In this document: positions 7,943-17,514 of the stretch, in pieces
How the letters are laid out: each line of letters opens with the position of its first letter
How positions within the stretch are numbered: the stretch's first letter is position 1
Assembly (NCBI GenBank): GCA_965238125.1
Contig: OZ250179.1
Location: forward strand, 2,604,001-2,668,000
Source: UBA6623 sp965238125
GTDB lineage: Bacteria > Acidobacteriota > Terriglobia > Bryobacterales > UBA6623
Reading direction: 5' to 3'
DNA length: 64,000 nt
Notes under the pieces: model-generated
Told to the model about the DNA's origin: nothing
Database searches by the model: none
What the model saw: the letters and a program-made list of their open reading frames with translations, nothing else
Translations under genes and position numbers: made by a program

Positions 7943-9608
7943 CCAGGATTTCCATTTTGGCCCTGGCACGGTCACAGGATACACCCCCGCTGCGCCGAAT
8001 ACCACGTCTTTTCGCGCTGAACCCTGCACATCACCTCCGCCGGTAGGCGCCAGGGCTCGTCCGTCCGCTCACAGACGTTGATTGAGCGGACTGAACGGCG
8101 CTCCGGCCGACACTGCTCCCTGCGAAACCTTTTTGGAGCCAAAAACTGTTGATCCTCGCCCGGGCAACGCTACCCACCCGGCACAGGCAGCGCCCAGATC
8201 CTATGCAGCATGTCGCCGAACAGCCGCCGGTTCAGATGTCCTTCGGCCAACAGCAGCCAATAGTACCGCGCATGCTTGACCAGCCTACCGCCCGTCTTCA
8301 TCAGGCGCTGTTGCAAGCTCGTCAGCGACCAGCTCTTGATCCGTTGCGGCAGCCCGAGCCTCCGCCATAGGTTCCCCAGGTTATAGGCCAGCACGCTGAG
8401 TTGCAGTCGCACTTCGTTGGCCCGGAACCGATGGCATGACAGCCTTGTCCAATGCGTCGCTTGTTTGCCTTCCTTGATCCACTGCTCCGCCGTGCCGCGC
8501 TTGTTGTAGAACCGCACCAGCGAGCGGCTCGGCAAGGCCATGCTCGTGACGATGAAACCGACGCGAGGAAACAACTCACCTTGGTGATGCTCGACCTTCG
8601 CAACAACCCGCCGGGACTTCGACCAGCTCGCGGCCTGATACCGAAAGCTCCTGTAGCGCACCAGGGGCTTTGCGCTCGGCCTGCCCGGCGGACGAAACAG
8701 GATATCTTCGATCTCCAGCTCCAGGCTCTTGTTGGCCGGGATGCGAATCACGTAGTCCACGCCGCGCTCCTCCAACGTCTCGTAAATATCCGGCTTGGCG
8801 AAGGCGGCATCGGCCCGGAACGTCACCTGTTTGCCCTCCGCCTGTTGGCGTTCGATTTCCGGCAGCAGCAGCTCGTCCCAGTCCTCGGCGCTGGACACGT
8901 TGCCCGGTCGCAACTTTGCCGCCAAGCAATCGCCGTGCTGGTTGAACAGCAACAGTGGGTGGTAGCAGACCGACTCGAAGTGGCCGTTGTAGGCGCTGCC
9001 TTCCTGCCGGCCGTGGACGGGGCTCTCGGTAGAGTCCATGTCCAGCACGACGCACGCGGAGTCATCACCGGCCTCGGCTTGCGCGATCAACTCGCGGTTC
9101 ACCGCCATCAGCCCGATCAGATTCTCGTCGCCGGCGAGCATGGCGGTCTCGAAGCTCTGCAGCCGGGAGGTCAGCGCCGCGCCGCGATCCCAGTTCTTCT
9201 TCGAGCCAATCAGCCGAAAGGTTGGATCGGTGGAGACACGAACGGCGTCGTTGAGATCCTCGTAGCCCGCCAAGCGGGAGTAGACCGACTGTCGCAGCAG
9301 ATCGACGAACGGGAACTTCTTGTTCGAGCCTTGCCGCGAATCCGTCAGATGCTCGTCTATCAGCTTGCCTAGTCCGAGTCGTTCGTCCAGTTCGCGAATG
9401 AGAATCAGCCCGCCATCCGAGGTGACTCGCGATCCTTGGAAATCGACCTTGAGAAATCCATTGAAGGTGAGCTGAAACGGTTTGTTTTCTTTTTCACCCA
9501 TTGGGTGTTGATCTCCTCAGCGCCTTGAGTGCTTTCAAGCCCGCATAAATAAAGGCGTCCGAGTCCACCCGATGGTTAGCAGAACCGAAACTAAAGTGGA
9601 AATCCGGG
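7943..9608 (-). mobile_element. IS1380-family element, copy 2 (subtype B), complete, 1666 bp
   Basis: Bounded by CCAGGATTTCC at 7943 and AATCCGGG at 9608, the same termini as the other subtype B copies. The 5 bases outside the ends differ (CTTAT at 7938-7942, TTCAA at 9609-9613), so no target duplication is left; a rearrangement has separated the original flanks. Its right flank is a different broken gene from its left flank. It forms an inverted pair with copy 3. Confidence 0.92.
8170..9501 (-). CDS. IS1380 family transposase (subtype B)
   Basis: A 443-residue intact frame. It is nearly identical to the transposases of copies 3, 5 and 6; a visible private change is Thr in 'VRVSTDPTFRL', where the others have Ala. 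The three acidic candidates ('DMDSTESP', 'FRADAAFAKP', 'GTAEQWIKEG') are all kept. GAGGAG precedes the ATG by about 12 bases. Confidence 0.95.
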   Translation of the reverse strand: MGEKENKPFQLTFNGFLKVDFQGSRVTSDGGLILIRELDERLGLGKLIDEHLTDSRQGSNKKFPFVDLLRQSVYSRLAGYEDLNDAVRVSTDPTFRLIGSKKNWDRGAALTSRLQSFETAMLAGDENLIGLMAVNRELIAQAEAGDDSACVVLDMDSTESPVHGRQEGSAYNGHFESVCYHPLLLFNQHGDCLAAKLRPGNVSSAEDWDELLLPEIERQQAEGKQVTFRADAAFAKPDIYETLEERGVDYVIRIPANKSLELEIEDILFRPPGRPSAKPLVRYRSFRYQAASWSKSRRVVAKVEHHQGELFPRVGFIVTSMALPSRSLVRFYNKRGTAEQWIKEGKQATHWTRLSCHRFRANEVRLQLSVLAYNLGNLWRRLGLPQRIKSWSLTSLQQRLMKTGGRLVKHARYYWLLLAEGHLNRRLFGDMLHRIWALPVPGG

Positions 9609-9661
9609 TTCAAAGCCGTATGAACCGGCTGGTTCCACACTGTTGGGAGTCGATTGGCGAC

Positions 9662-10165
9662 CTAGCGTATGGAGGAGAAAGCCGGTTCGTCTATCAGCGA
9701 CCGGTAGCCGAACTGCGCGGCAGGGCTCGCTTCGCCCTCGCCGCTATAGAAGCGCTTGTCTCCGACCAGCCAATGGTAGAGGGTTACCGGCAAGAAGCCG
9801 TTGCGGGCGGTTTGTAGGGTTGCGCGTTTCAGTCCGGCCCCGAAATAAAGCTGCGTGCCGTTCTTTTCGCCAAATGCCTCGCCCGCGTGCCGTCCGTTCA
9901 CCTCGGAGTTCATGCCGACATGCCGCAACGGAAAGATATTGATCGTTCCGGCGCGGTTGGAATCGTAGAGGTGAGAAAACTGGTAGATTACGTCCGGCCG
10001 CAGCGTAGTAGATAAGAGCTCCAGCCAACGATCGTCTTCGCACCCATCGGCCGCTTCGGTACACTCCTCGATGGCCCGGCGAATCTCATCCACGGAACGA
10101 CCGTCGGGAGGGATTAAATACTCACGGACGCCGCCCACCAGATCGAGCGGGTCGTGACCACCAAG
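9662..10165 (-). pseudogene. C-terminal fragment, possibly alkaline-phosphatase-like
   Basis: About 165 codons of a host gene that has lost its 5' part to the IS1380 end fragment at 10166-10358. Readable pieces are 'VGGVREYLIPPDG', 'LLSTTLRPDVIYQFSH', 'FPLRHVGMNSEVNGRHAGEA' and 'ARNGFLPVTLYHWLVGDKRF'. The 'MNSEVNGRHAGEAFGEKNGT' stretch recalls the C-terminal metal-site region of alkaline phosphatase superfamily proteins, but I cannot confirm the family. An outward leader frame in the IS end reads into this fragment without a stop. Intact function is unlikely. Confidence 0.45.
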
Positions 10166-10358
10166 CCAGGATTTCCATTTTGGCCCTGGCACGGTCACAG
10201 GATACACCCCCGCTGCGCCGAATACCACGTCTTTTCGCGCTGAACCCTGCACATCACCTCCGCCGGTAGGCGCCAGGGCTCGTCCGTCCGCTCACAGACG
10301 TTGATTGAGCGGACTGAACGGCGCTCCGGCCGACACTGCTCCCTGCGAAACCTTTTTG
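10166..10358 (-). mobile_element. IS1380 3'-end fragment, 193 bp
   Basis: Begins with the terminal CCAGGATTTCC at 10166 and matches the 3' end of the full copies until CCTTTTTG at 10358, where copy 3 starts. The missing remainder of this copy is not found on the other side of copy 3, so copy 3's arrival was followed by a deletion or recombination. Confidence 0.9.
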
Positions 10359-12024
10359 CCCGGATTTCCACTTTAGTTTCGGTTCTGCTAACCATCGGGT
10401 GGACTCGGACGCCTTTATTTATGCGGGCTTGAAAGCACTCAAGGCGCTGAGGAGATCAACACCCAATGGGTGAAAAAGAAAACAAACCGTTTCAGCTCAC
10501 CTTCAATGGATTTCTCAAGGTCGATTTCCAAGGATCGCGAGTCACCTCGGATGGCGGGCTGATTCTCATTCGCGAACTGGACGAACGACTCGGACTAGGC
10601 AAGCTGATAGACGAGCATCTGACGGATTCGCGGCAAGGCTCGAACAAGAAGTTCCCGTTCGTCGATCTGCTGCGACAGTCGGTCTACTCCCGCTTGGCGG
10701 GCTACGAGGATCTCAACGACGCCGTTCGTGTCTCCGCCGATCCAACCTTTCGGCTGATTGGCTCGAAGAAGAACTGGGATCGCGGCGCGGCGCTGACCTC
10801 CCGGCTGCAGAGCTTCGAGACCGCCATGCTCGCCGGCGACGAGAATCTGATCGGGCTGATGGCGGTGAACCGCGAGTTGATCGCGCAAGCCGAGGCCGGT
10901 GATGACTCCGCGTGCGTCGTGCTGGACATGGACTCTACCGAGAGCCCCGTCCACGGCCGGCAGGAAGGCAGCGCCTACAACGGCCACTTCGAGTCGGTCT
11001 GCTACCACCCACTGTTGCTGTTCAACCAGCACGGCGATTGCTTGGCGGCAAAGTTGCGACCGGGCAACGTGTCCAGCGCCGAGGACTGGGACGAGCTGCT
11101 GCTGCCGGAAATCGAACGCCAACAGGCGGAGGGCAAACAGGTGACGTTCCGGGCCGATGCCGCCTTCGCCAAGTCGGATATTTACGAGACGTTGGAGGAG
11201 CGCGGCGTGGACTACGTGATTCGCATCCCGGCCAACAAGAGCCTGGAGCTGGAGATCGAAGATATCCTGTTTCGTCCGCCGGGCAGGCCGAGCGCAAAGC
11301 CCCTGGTGCGCTACAGGAGCTTTCGGTATCAGGCCGCGAGCTGGTCGAAGTCCCGGCGGGTTGTTGCGAAGGTCGAGCATCACCAAGGTGAGTTGTTTCC
11401 TCGCGTCGGTTTCATCGTCACGAGCATGGCCTTGCCGAGCCGCTCGCTGGTGCGGTTCTACAACAAGCGCGGCACGGCGGAGCAGTGGATCAAGGAAGGC
11501 AAACAAGCGACGCATTGGACAAGGCTGTCATGCCATCGGTTCCGGGCCAACGAAGTGCGACTGCAACTCAGCGTGCTGGCCTATAACCTGGGGAACCTAT
11601 GGCGGAGGCTCGGGCTGCCGCAACGGATCAAGAGCTGGTCGCTGACGAGCTTGCAACAGCGCCTGATGAAGACGGGCGGTAGGCTGGTCAAGCATGCGCG
11701 GTACTATTGGCTGCTGTTGGCCAAAGGACATCTGAACCGGCGGCTGTTCGGCGACATGCTGCATAGGATCTGGGCGCTGCCTGTGCCGGGTGGGTAGCGT
11801 TGCCCGGGCGAGGATCAACAGTTTTTGGCTCCAAAAAGGTTTCGCAGGGAGCAGTGTCGGCCGGAGCGCCGTTCAGTCCGCTCAATCAACGTCTGTGAGC
11901 GGACGGACGAGCCCTGGCGCCTACCGGCGGAGGTGATGTGCAGGGTTCAGCGCGAAAAGACGTGGTATTCGGCGCAGCGGGGGTGTATCCTGTGACCGTG
12001 CCAGGGCCAAAATGGAAATCCTGG
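10359..12024 (+). mobile_element. IS1380-family element, copy 3 (subtype B), complete, 1666 bp
   Basis: Runs from CCCGGATTTCC at 10359 to AATCCTGG at 12024. Its left flank is another IS1380 end (TTTTG at 10354-10358) and its right flank is CTAAG (12025-12029), so there is no target duplication. It stops 31 bases before the Flp pilin start codon and has displaced whatever promoter that gene had. Confidence 0.92.
10466..11797 (+). CDS. IS1380 family transposase (subtype B)
   Basis: A 443-residue intact frame with two private changes against the other subtype B copies: Ser in 'FAKSDIYETLEE' (Pro elsewhere) and Lys in 'WLLLAKGHLNRR' (Glu elsewhere). The first change lies just after the second catalytic Asp candidate; its effect is unknown. 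Confidence 0.95.
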   Translation: MGEKENKPFQLTFNGFLKVDFQGSRVTSDGGLILIRELDERLGLGKLIDEHLTDSRQGSNKKFPFVDLLRQSVYSRLAGYEDLNDAVRVSADPTFRLIGSKKNWDRGAALTSRLQSFETAMLAGDENLIGLMAVNRELIAQAEAGDDSACVVLDMDSTESPVHGRQEGSAYNGHFESVCYHPLLLFNQHGDCLAAKLRPGNVSSAEDWDELLLPEIERQQAEGKQVTFRADAAFAKSDIYETLEERGVDYVIRIPANKSLELEIEDILFRPPGRPSAKPLVRYRSFRYQAASWSKSRRVVAKVEHHQGELFPRVGFIVTSMALPSRSLVRFYNKRGTAEQWIKEGKQATHWTRLSCHRFRANEVRLQLSVLAYNLGNLWRRLGLPQRIKSWSLTSLQQRLMKTGGRLVKHARYYWLLLAKGHLNRRLFGDMLHRIWALPVPGG

Positions 12025-12055
12025 CTAAGTCCAATAAGATTAAGGAGAAAAAGGA

Positions 12056-12244
12056 ATGAACAAACTGTACAGTCTGATTCTGAGGCTGGCACGCGACGAG
12101 CGCGGTCAGGATGTGGTTGAATATGCTCTGTTGGCTAGCTTCATCGCCGTCGCCGCAGGCGCGGTCCTTCCGGGCATTTCCAGCGGCATCAGCACCATCT
12201 TCTCGAAGATGGCCAGCTTGGTTTCCGTAGCCGCCGCGCAGTAA
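12056..12244 (+). CDS. Flp/Fap-type IVb pilin
   Basis: A 62-residue pilin subunit, exported and polymerised by a Tad-type machine that is not in this window. 'RDERGQDVVEYALLASF' fits the prepilin peptidase rule: cleavage after Gly17 with Glu at +5 and Tyr at +6, followed by a single hydrophobic helix and a short tail ending 'SVAAAQ'. GGAGAAAAAGGA precedes the ATG. IS1380 copy 3 ends 31 bases upstream, so expression now depends on the IS or a very short leader. A stem-loop follows the stop. Confidence 0.92.
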   Translation: MNKLYSLILRLARDERGQDVVEYALLASFIAVAAGAVLPGISSGISTIFSKMASLVSVAAAQ

Positions 12245-12268
12245 AGCGCTGGCGACCTAGGCCTTCGG

Positions 12269-12290
12269 TCGTATGCTCAATGGCATACGA
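12269..12290 (+). terminator. Stem-loop after the Flp pilin gene
   Basis: TCGTATGC and GCATACGA form a perfect 8-bp stem around a TCAATG loop, 25 bases after the pilin stop codon. No long T-run follows, so a transcript-stabilising role is as plausible as termination. Confidence 0.5.
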
Positions 12291-12299
12291 TCGTATCTA

Positions 12300-12635
12300 A
12301 GACAGGTTGTTCTTCACTTCTCCTTGGACGGTGCGGCCGCGGGTTATCAGTCCCCGCGGCCGCGCTTTCGTTTCGTGACACGGTTTCATCACGGGGAATC
12401 TCGGCCGGGCGGCTTTACGGTACGTGGGGCTCCGTGAGCGGTTCCCGGCCGCGTGAGCGCAACAGGGCCCCCGGCGGCGTCGGCGAACTCTGTCGCGGCT
12501 TTCTTGAAACCAACCAACGGCGCGATCGTGGGGCCGAAAACCCGGAGACTCGCTCGCCGCCGGGACGCGATCACCGGGCATGCCGAGACTCCCATTCCGC
12601 GTTGTCGGTTGGGTCATAGGGCGGCTTGGCGTGCC
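12300..12635 (-). repeat. Decayed segment, inverted relative of 41345-41806
   Basis: Read on the minus strand, this segment resembles 41345-41806 on the plus strand: both hold a TGGGAGTCTCG-CATGCC stretch, a GGTTTTCGGCCCC stretch, a GC-rich hairpin (GCGGCCGCGGG with CCCGCGGCCGC) and an AAGGAGAAG-AAGAACAACCTGTC end. No frame is conserved end to end, so I call it non-coding or decayed. The terminal part looks like a leader and start of a small gene ('VKNNLS'). Confidence 0.55.
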
Positions 12636-12646
12636 GGATGTTCGTT

Positions 12647-12721
12647 TTAAAGATGACACACATGCCCGGCTTCGCCGAGCTTTTCGGTGATGCGGTAGTG
12701 GGAGATGGTTTGGCCGACCAT
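12647..12721 (-). pseudogene. Ser/Thr protein kinase N-terminal remnant
   Basis: ATG at 12721 opens 'MVGQTISHYRITEKLGEAG' and stops six residues later. This is the typical start of Acidobacteriota-style Hanks kinases, up to the first Gly of the ATP loop; the rest of the kinase is gone. The bases upstream (GGTAGCGGTACAATC) resemble the region ahead of such kinases. Between 12722 and 13009 I see no other recognisable gene. Confidence 0.6.
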
Positions 12722-13009
12722 CGACAGCAAGATTGTACCGCTACCGGATTACTGGTGATAACAATCGTTCCGTCCAACAACCAACTTTTTTCAGCGCCAA
12801 GCCTCTGAATCAGACCGGGTTTCACACCTCCAGGTCCACCGCCCGCGGCACCGGCACTGCCTGATTGGTGGATGAGGAGTTTGCGATAGCCACAGGTCTC
12901 AGGCAACAAGATCCCCCGAGGCGAATCCCCGATCGGCGGACCAGACCTGTAGCCGTTGAGAACAAGCCCTCGACCAGCGATCCAATCGTGGACGTTCAGT
13001 CCGTGTCAA

Positions 13010-13522
13010 CTACCGTGTTTCCCAGAACCGCCTGAGACTGTCGTCGTCGGAAAGCGGGATTCGCTTTTCCACCGGAAGGAGCTTCGGAAACGGCATGTTA
13101 GGGAGCGCTTGATACCAGTAGGCAACGGACGAGACGTCATTCGCGTGAACGTTCCCGTGCCCATGTTCAATCGATACCTTGATGGACTTAGTGAACATTA
13201 CGGGGTCTTCGATATGGAAACGGAACATCGTCCACTTTCCGGAGTATGCCGCCGCCCCCGCAGTGGGTCCATCGGCATAGGAAATCCCGTGGTAGGGCAT
13301 GGAATTCAAGCCGCCCGGATACCCCCATGCCGCGCAGAAATAATCCTCGGTTCCGGTTCCCCGCATGGAAGGATCCTTCTCCCCGTCAATCCAAAAGAAA
13401 TCATCTCCCTCTCCAAACCAACCGAAGTTCGGGATGGGATTGATATGGTCGATCGAAAGATTGCAGCCCACGTAGTGGCCGCGCCCCTCCGCTTCAAGGA
13501 TCAGATAGTTACGCTCTCCATC
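13010..13522 (-). pseudogene. GH172 (DUF2961) C-terminal fragment
   Basis: About 170 codons with the DUF2961/GH172 hallmark 'RGTGTEDYFCAAWG', preceded by 'GRGHYVGCNLSIDHI' and 'DDFFWIDGEKDPSM'. Characterised members of the family act on difructose anhydrides and related furanosides. The N-terminal half is missing: IS630 copy 1 abuts the fragment at 13525. The IS end reads ATG CGA GAC TCA in frame into the fragment, so a short protein could still start there. The C-terminus after 'LRRFWETR' seems complete. Confidence 0.7.
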
Positions 13523-13524
13523 TA

Positions 13525-14617
13525 CTGAGTCTCGCATAATATACTGTCAATCGAGACAAAGAGAAGACTGTTTCCAGAAAGCGGTAATCAAGCGCGGTTT
13601 GCGGCGCATTCGCCGCAGCGCTTTGCGGGCGCGCTCGTCGAGTTCCCAGTAGTCCTTCGGGCAGACGTTGGGCAACTCGTGCTGCTTCCAGTACGCCCAA
13701 ATGTATTCCACCGGGTTCAACTCCGGCGCATAGGGCGGCAAGTACTCCGTTGCGATGTGATCCTCGGAGAGCTGGATGAACTCCCGCACCAGGCGGCTGC
13801 GGTGCGCCGGCAGCCGGTCCCAGACGATCAGCAGTGGGCCGTCGATGTGGCGCACCAAAGCCTTCAGGAAGTCGATGACCTCCAGCTCGCCGATCGCGCC
13901 GGGATAGAGCCGGAAGTAAAAGTTGCGCAACGTCAGCCCGGCCGACACCGACAGCTTGTCCCAGTTGAAGTTGAACTCCAACACCGGTGTCTCGCCGCGC
14001 GGCGCCCAGGTGCGGCAACGATGCGGCTTCTGACTCAATCCGCTTTCGTCGATGAAGACGATCGTACGTTCTTCTTTGCGGGCTTTTTTTTAATGGCCGG
14101 CCAAGTCTTGCGCTGCCAGCCGCGGATGGCCTCTTCGTTGCGCTCCCGCGCTTTGCCGACGGGCCGTTGCGGGCTCCAACCGAGCGCCCGCAGGATCTTC
14201 CAGACATGGCCCTCGTGATAGCGCACGCCGAACTCGTCTCCGATCAGACGAGCGACCCGCGGACAGCTCCACAGCGGCGTCGGGAAGCCGTGCGCCTCGG
14301 GGCCTTCCAGCAGCAACGCCTCGAGGCGTTCGAGCTGCGCGGCGTCCAACAGCGGCTTACGGCCGGCGCGGCCGGCCTGGCGCAACCCGGCTTCGCCGTC
14401 ACGCCGGTATCGTCGCAGCCACTCGCTGACGCTTTGCCGCGCGACCTTCAATCGCCTCGCTGTCTCGGACTGACTACAGCCTTGCTCGACCAACCGGATC
14501 GCTTTGAAACGGCGCTTCTCCAGGGCCTCGAAATCCCGCCGTACGCCTTTTGTATTTCCCATACATACAAAGACGTACGTACCCCAAAAAGGTGTCACTT
14601 TATTTTGCGAGACTCAA
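13525..14617 (-). mobile_element. IS630-family element, copy 1, complete, 1093 bp
   Basis: The ends are inverted repeats beginning YTGAGTCTCGCAWAATA, each abutting TA (13523-13524 and 14618-14619), the usual TA target duplication of the IS630/Tc1 group. It is a diverged relative of copies 2 and 3. Its left flank is a broken GH172 gene and its right flank is the ribosome site of a different gene, so flanks were probably rearranged after insertion. Confidence 0.92.
13547..14562 (-). CDS. IS630 family transposase, two frames joined by -1 frameshift
   Basis: The first frame ('MGNTKGVRRDFEALEKRRF', helix-turn-helix 'QSETARRLKVARQSVSEWL') runs to a run of 8 A on the minus strand (14084-14091). The second frame holds the DDE domain: 'TIVFIDESGLSQ', 'LIVWDRLPAHRS' and 'ELNPVEYIWAY' carry the Asp, Asp and Glu. 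The junction reads A-AAA-AAG, a classical -1 slippery heptamer, which would yield 'AIKKKARKEERTIVF' and an intact transposase of about 338 residues. So the split is probably programmed rather than a mutation. Confidence 0.88.
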
Positions 14618-15010
14618 TAGGAGATCGCGATGAACATCAACGACATTCTGATAGCCACAGGTGGTGCTTCAGTCGTGGTCGGACTAATCATTGCTTCGCT
14701 CTGGAAATTCGGCACGAATGTTCTACTCGAGAGGTTCAAGCGTAGTCAGGCGGATGCTCTCGAACACCTGAAAGACGACCTTGTTCAGTCGGCTCAGCGG
14801 ACAAGCCGATATGAGGGAGTTCAGTTTGGCGTCTATCAGGAAACATGGGAACTTCTAATCGACCTGCAAATGGCCGCCGATCGATTGTGGCAGCGGGCGA
14901 CGGAACGCAACGTGGAGGAGTTTGGCCGCCATTTCGAAGCAATTCGAAAGGCCGTTTACGGCAGCAAAGTTTTTTTCGAAGAATCTCACCAAGCCGCATT
15001 GGCGGACCTA

Positions 15011-16103
15011 TTGAGTCTCGCAAAATAGAGTGACACCTTTTGGTGTGGCCGTACGTATTCTTATGTATGGGAACACCGAAAGGAAAGCGCCGCGATTTCG
15101 AAGCATTGGAGAAACGTCGTTTCGAAGCGATGCGTTTGCTCGATGAAGGACTCAATCAGTCCGAAACCGCCAGGCGTCTGACAGTCGCCCGCCAAACCGT
15201 CAGTGAGTGGCGACGACAGTACCTGGCGCAAGGCGAGGCCGGGCTGCGCAAGGCCGGCCGCGCCGGCCGCAAGCCGCTATTAGACGCCACGCAGCTCGAA
15301 CGCCTGGAGATCCTGCTGCTCGAAGGCCCCGAGGCGCACGGCTTCCCGACGCCGTTGTGGAGCTGTCCGCGGGTGGCTCGTCTGATCCGAGACGAGTTCG
15401 GCGTGCGCTATCACGAGGGCCATGTCTGGAAGATCCTGCGGGCGCTCGGCTGGAGCCCGCAACGCCCGGTCGGCAAAGCCCGCGAGCGCAACGAAGAGGC
15501 CATCCGCGACTGGAAGTGCAAGAGGTGGCCGGCCATTAAAAAAAGCCCGCAAACAAGACCGCACGATCGTCTTCATCGACGAAAGCGGATGGAGTCAGAA
15601 GCCGCATCGTTGCCGCACCTGGGCGCCGCGCGGCGAGACGCCGCTGCTGGAGTTCAACTTCAATTGGCAGAAGCTTTCGGTGTCGGCCGGGTTGACGTTG
15701 CGCAACTTTTACTTTCGGCTCTATCCCGGCGCGATTGGCGAGTTGGAGGTCATCGACTTTCTGCAGGCCTTGGTTCGCCACATGGACGGCCCGTTGATGA
15801 TCGTCTGGGACCGCTTGCCGGCGCATCGCAGTCGGATGGTGCGAGAGTTCATTGAACTCTCGCAAGGCCATATCGTGACGGAGTATTTGCCGGCGTATGC
15901 GCCGGAGCTGAATCCGGTGGAATACATCTGGGCGTACTGGAAACAGCACGAGTTGCCGAACGTCTGTCCGAAGGACTACTGGGAACTCGACGAACGTGCC
16001 CGCAAAACGCTGCGGCGCATGCGCCGCAAACCGCGCTTGATTACCGCTTTCTGGAAACAGTCTTCTCTTTGTCTCGATTGACAGGATATTATGCGAGACT
16101 CAA
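15011..16103 (+). mobile_element. IS630-family element, copy 2, 1093 bp
   Basis: Flanked by TA at 15009-15010 and 16104-16105. It is almost identical to copy 3, but one base shorter in the A-run (7 A at 15538-15544 against 8). It sits within the coding frame of the small membrane protein gene. Confidence 0.93.
15067..16081 (+). pseudogene. IS630 transposase, A7 frameshift variant
   Basis: The same two-frame arrangement as copy 3, but the slippery run has only 7 A. The DDE frame ('DRTIVFIDESGWSQ' onward) is now in +1 rather than -1 relative to the start frame, so a -1 slip at A-AAA-AAG would land in the wrong frame. It needs a +1 slip or transcriptional slippage, and is probably inactive. The domain content is otherwise complete, ending 'FWKQSSLCLD'. 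Confidence 0.8.
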
Positions 16104-16333
16104 TAGTTGATGAATTCCGTGAGTTCTACGATGGCAAGCAAGGTCTACTTGACCTGAGGCGGCAACATCCACCGGATGATATCGCAATCGCCAAACTCAT
16201 CGCGAAGAACGGAGAGATTCGCCGACGCTTTTCGAAGGTGATTGAGGAAGTCGGAGTGACTTACCGAGACAAGATGCTTGGCGGGCAACCTAACGATGCG
16301 TTCGAGCCGATGAGAACGGCGGAGTCAAACTAG

Positions 16334-16810
16334 ACCACAGAGCGGCGTGTCGAAGCCATCCGGGGGGGAGTTCGGGGGGGAGTTCGGGGACGAGGGAGTT
16401 CCGGGGGAGTTCCGGGGGAGTTCGGGGACGGAGCCCGAACTCGGCCAAGATCGGCTTGACACTACCGCAAAGAGAGTACGATCCGCCGGGATCAGCGATT
16501 CGTAAGTGAAACCCACGCGGGCTCGGCGAACAGCCGAGCCCGCTAGCACGGAAACTCGTAGTCTGTCCCCGACTTTTCCCCGGTTGGGCGTGGGGCAGGC
16601 GATTGTGTCACTCAAGAGTCGGGTTCATGTGCCGCTGCACGTGGCGTTTCCGAGGGTTGGAGTGAGGAAGGGGACGGTTCGGGATTCACGTCTGTTCCCG
16701 ACCGTTCCGGGGAAGGTGTCGGCCCGCCCAGCATAACTCCCCGGGAAGTGCGGATAAGACAGGTAAGCTATTTCCTGTCCGCGGACGGATGCGAGCCGCC
16801 TCCATAGTAA
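16334..16810. other. Non-coding stretch with G-rich tandem repeats and hairpin
   Basis: No gene seen. From about 16360 to 16435 imperfect tandem units of GGGGGAGTTC(C/G) repeat six or so times. At 16517-16543 GCGGGCTCGGC and GCCGAGCCCGC form a perfect 11-bp stem with a 5-base loop. Further GGGGAC/GTCCCC motifs follow. The repeats are contiguous and 10-20 bases long, so this is not a CRISPR. Confidence 0.6.
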
Positions 16811-17496
16811 CCCGCATTTTCAATTTGATGTATGAGCTTCAGACCATCCAGCGACCTTCAGCGTCTTTATTGATAGGGGCTAGAGCCCGATAAGGACGCC
16901 ATGGAGGTCAACACCCGATGGGTGAAAAAGAAAACAAGCCGTTTCAGCTCACGTTCAATGGATTTCTCAAAGTCGATTTCCAAGGATCGCGAGTCACCTC
17001 GGATGGCGGTCTGATTCTCGTTCGCGAACTGGATGAACGACTCGGACTCGGGAAGCTGATCGACGAGCATCTCAGCGACTCGCGACAAGGCTTGAACAAG
17101 AAGTTCCCGCTGGCCGATCTGCTGCGGCAGTCGGTCTACAGCCGACTCGCTGGCTACGAGGACCTCAATGACGCCGTTCGAGTATCCGCCGATCCGACCT
17201 TTCGCTTGATCGGCTCGAAGAGGAACTGGGATCGCGGAGCAGCCTTGACCTCGACGCTGCATGGCTTCGAGACGAAGATGCTGGCGAGCGAAGAGAACTT
17301 GCTGGGGCTGATGGCAGTGAACCGGGAGCTGGTCGCGCAAGCCGAAGCTCCCGACGGTTCAGACCGCGTGGTGCTCGACATGGACTCCACGGAGAGCCCC
17401 GTCCACGGCCAACAGGAAGGCAGTGCCTACAACGGCCATTTTGAGTCCCTCTGCTATCACCCGCTGTTGCTGTTCAACCAGCACGGCGACTGCCTA
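16811..17496 (+). mobile_element. IS1380-family element, copy 4 (subtype A), truncated
   Basis: Starts with the subtype A 5' end CCCGCATTTTCAATTT at 16811 and matches copy 1 up to TGCCTA at 17496, where IS630 copy 3 begins. In copy 1 the sequence after GCCTA continues GGCGCGAAG; that continuation is absent beyond IS630 copy 3, so the 3' half and right end were lost after the IS630 insertion. Confidence 0.92.
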
Positions 17497-17514
17497 TTGA
17501 GTCTCGCAAAATAG
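16918..17514 (+). pseudogene. Truncated IS1380 transposase (subtype A)
   Basis: About 193 codons of the 443-residue transposase remain, through 'LFNQHGDC', then IS630 sequence adds 'LLSLAK' and a stop. The first catalytic Asp region ('DMDSTESPVHG') is kept; the second Asp and the Glu are gone. It cannot encode an active transposase. Confidence 0.93.

Larger units (their letters stand above)
14630..16333 (+). pseudogene. Small membrane-anchored protein gene split by IS630 copy 2
   Basis: Codons 1-127 lie at 14630-15010 and the rest at 16106-16333. Removing IS630 copy 2 and one TA joins GAC CTA to GTT GAT in frame and restores 202 codons. The protein has one N-terminal membrane segment ('ASVVVGLIIASLWKF') and a helical, charged remainder ('SRYEGVQFGVYQETWELLI', 'KVIEEVGVTYRDKML'). 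I do not recognise the family. GGAGATCGCG before the ATG is the ribosome site; it touches the end of IS630 copy 1, so the upstream promoter is also gone. The 3' part can still start at the ATG in the IS end. Confidence 0.8.

Noticed and set aside
8452..9372. 306-codon frame antisense to the IS1380 transposase, repeated in all B copies
   Set aside because: It is a mirror of the highly biased transposase codons; its composition is Arg/Gln/His-rich without family features, and the sense frame has a full transposase.
13010..15010. GH172 frame continuing across IS630 copy 1 into the next gene's antisense
   Set aside because: The frame is open by chance after virtual excision, but the sequence there is the well-formed start of a different gene on the other strand.
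16360..16435. Tandem GGGGGAGTTC units considered as a CRISPR array
   Set aside because: Units are about 10-20 bases, contiguous and irregular, with no spacers and no cas genes.
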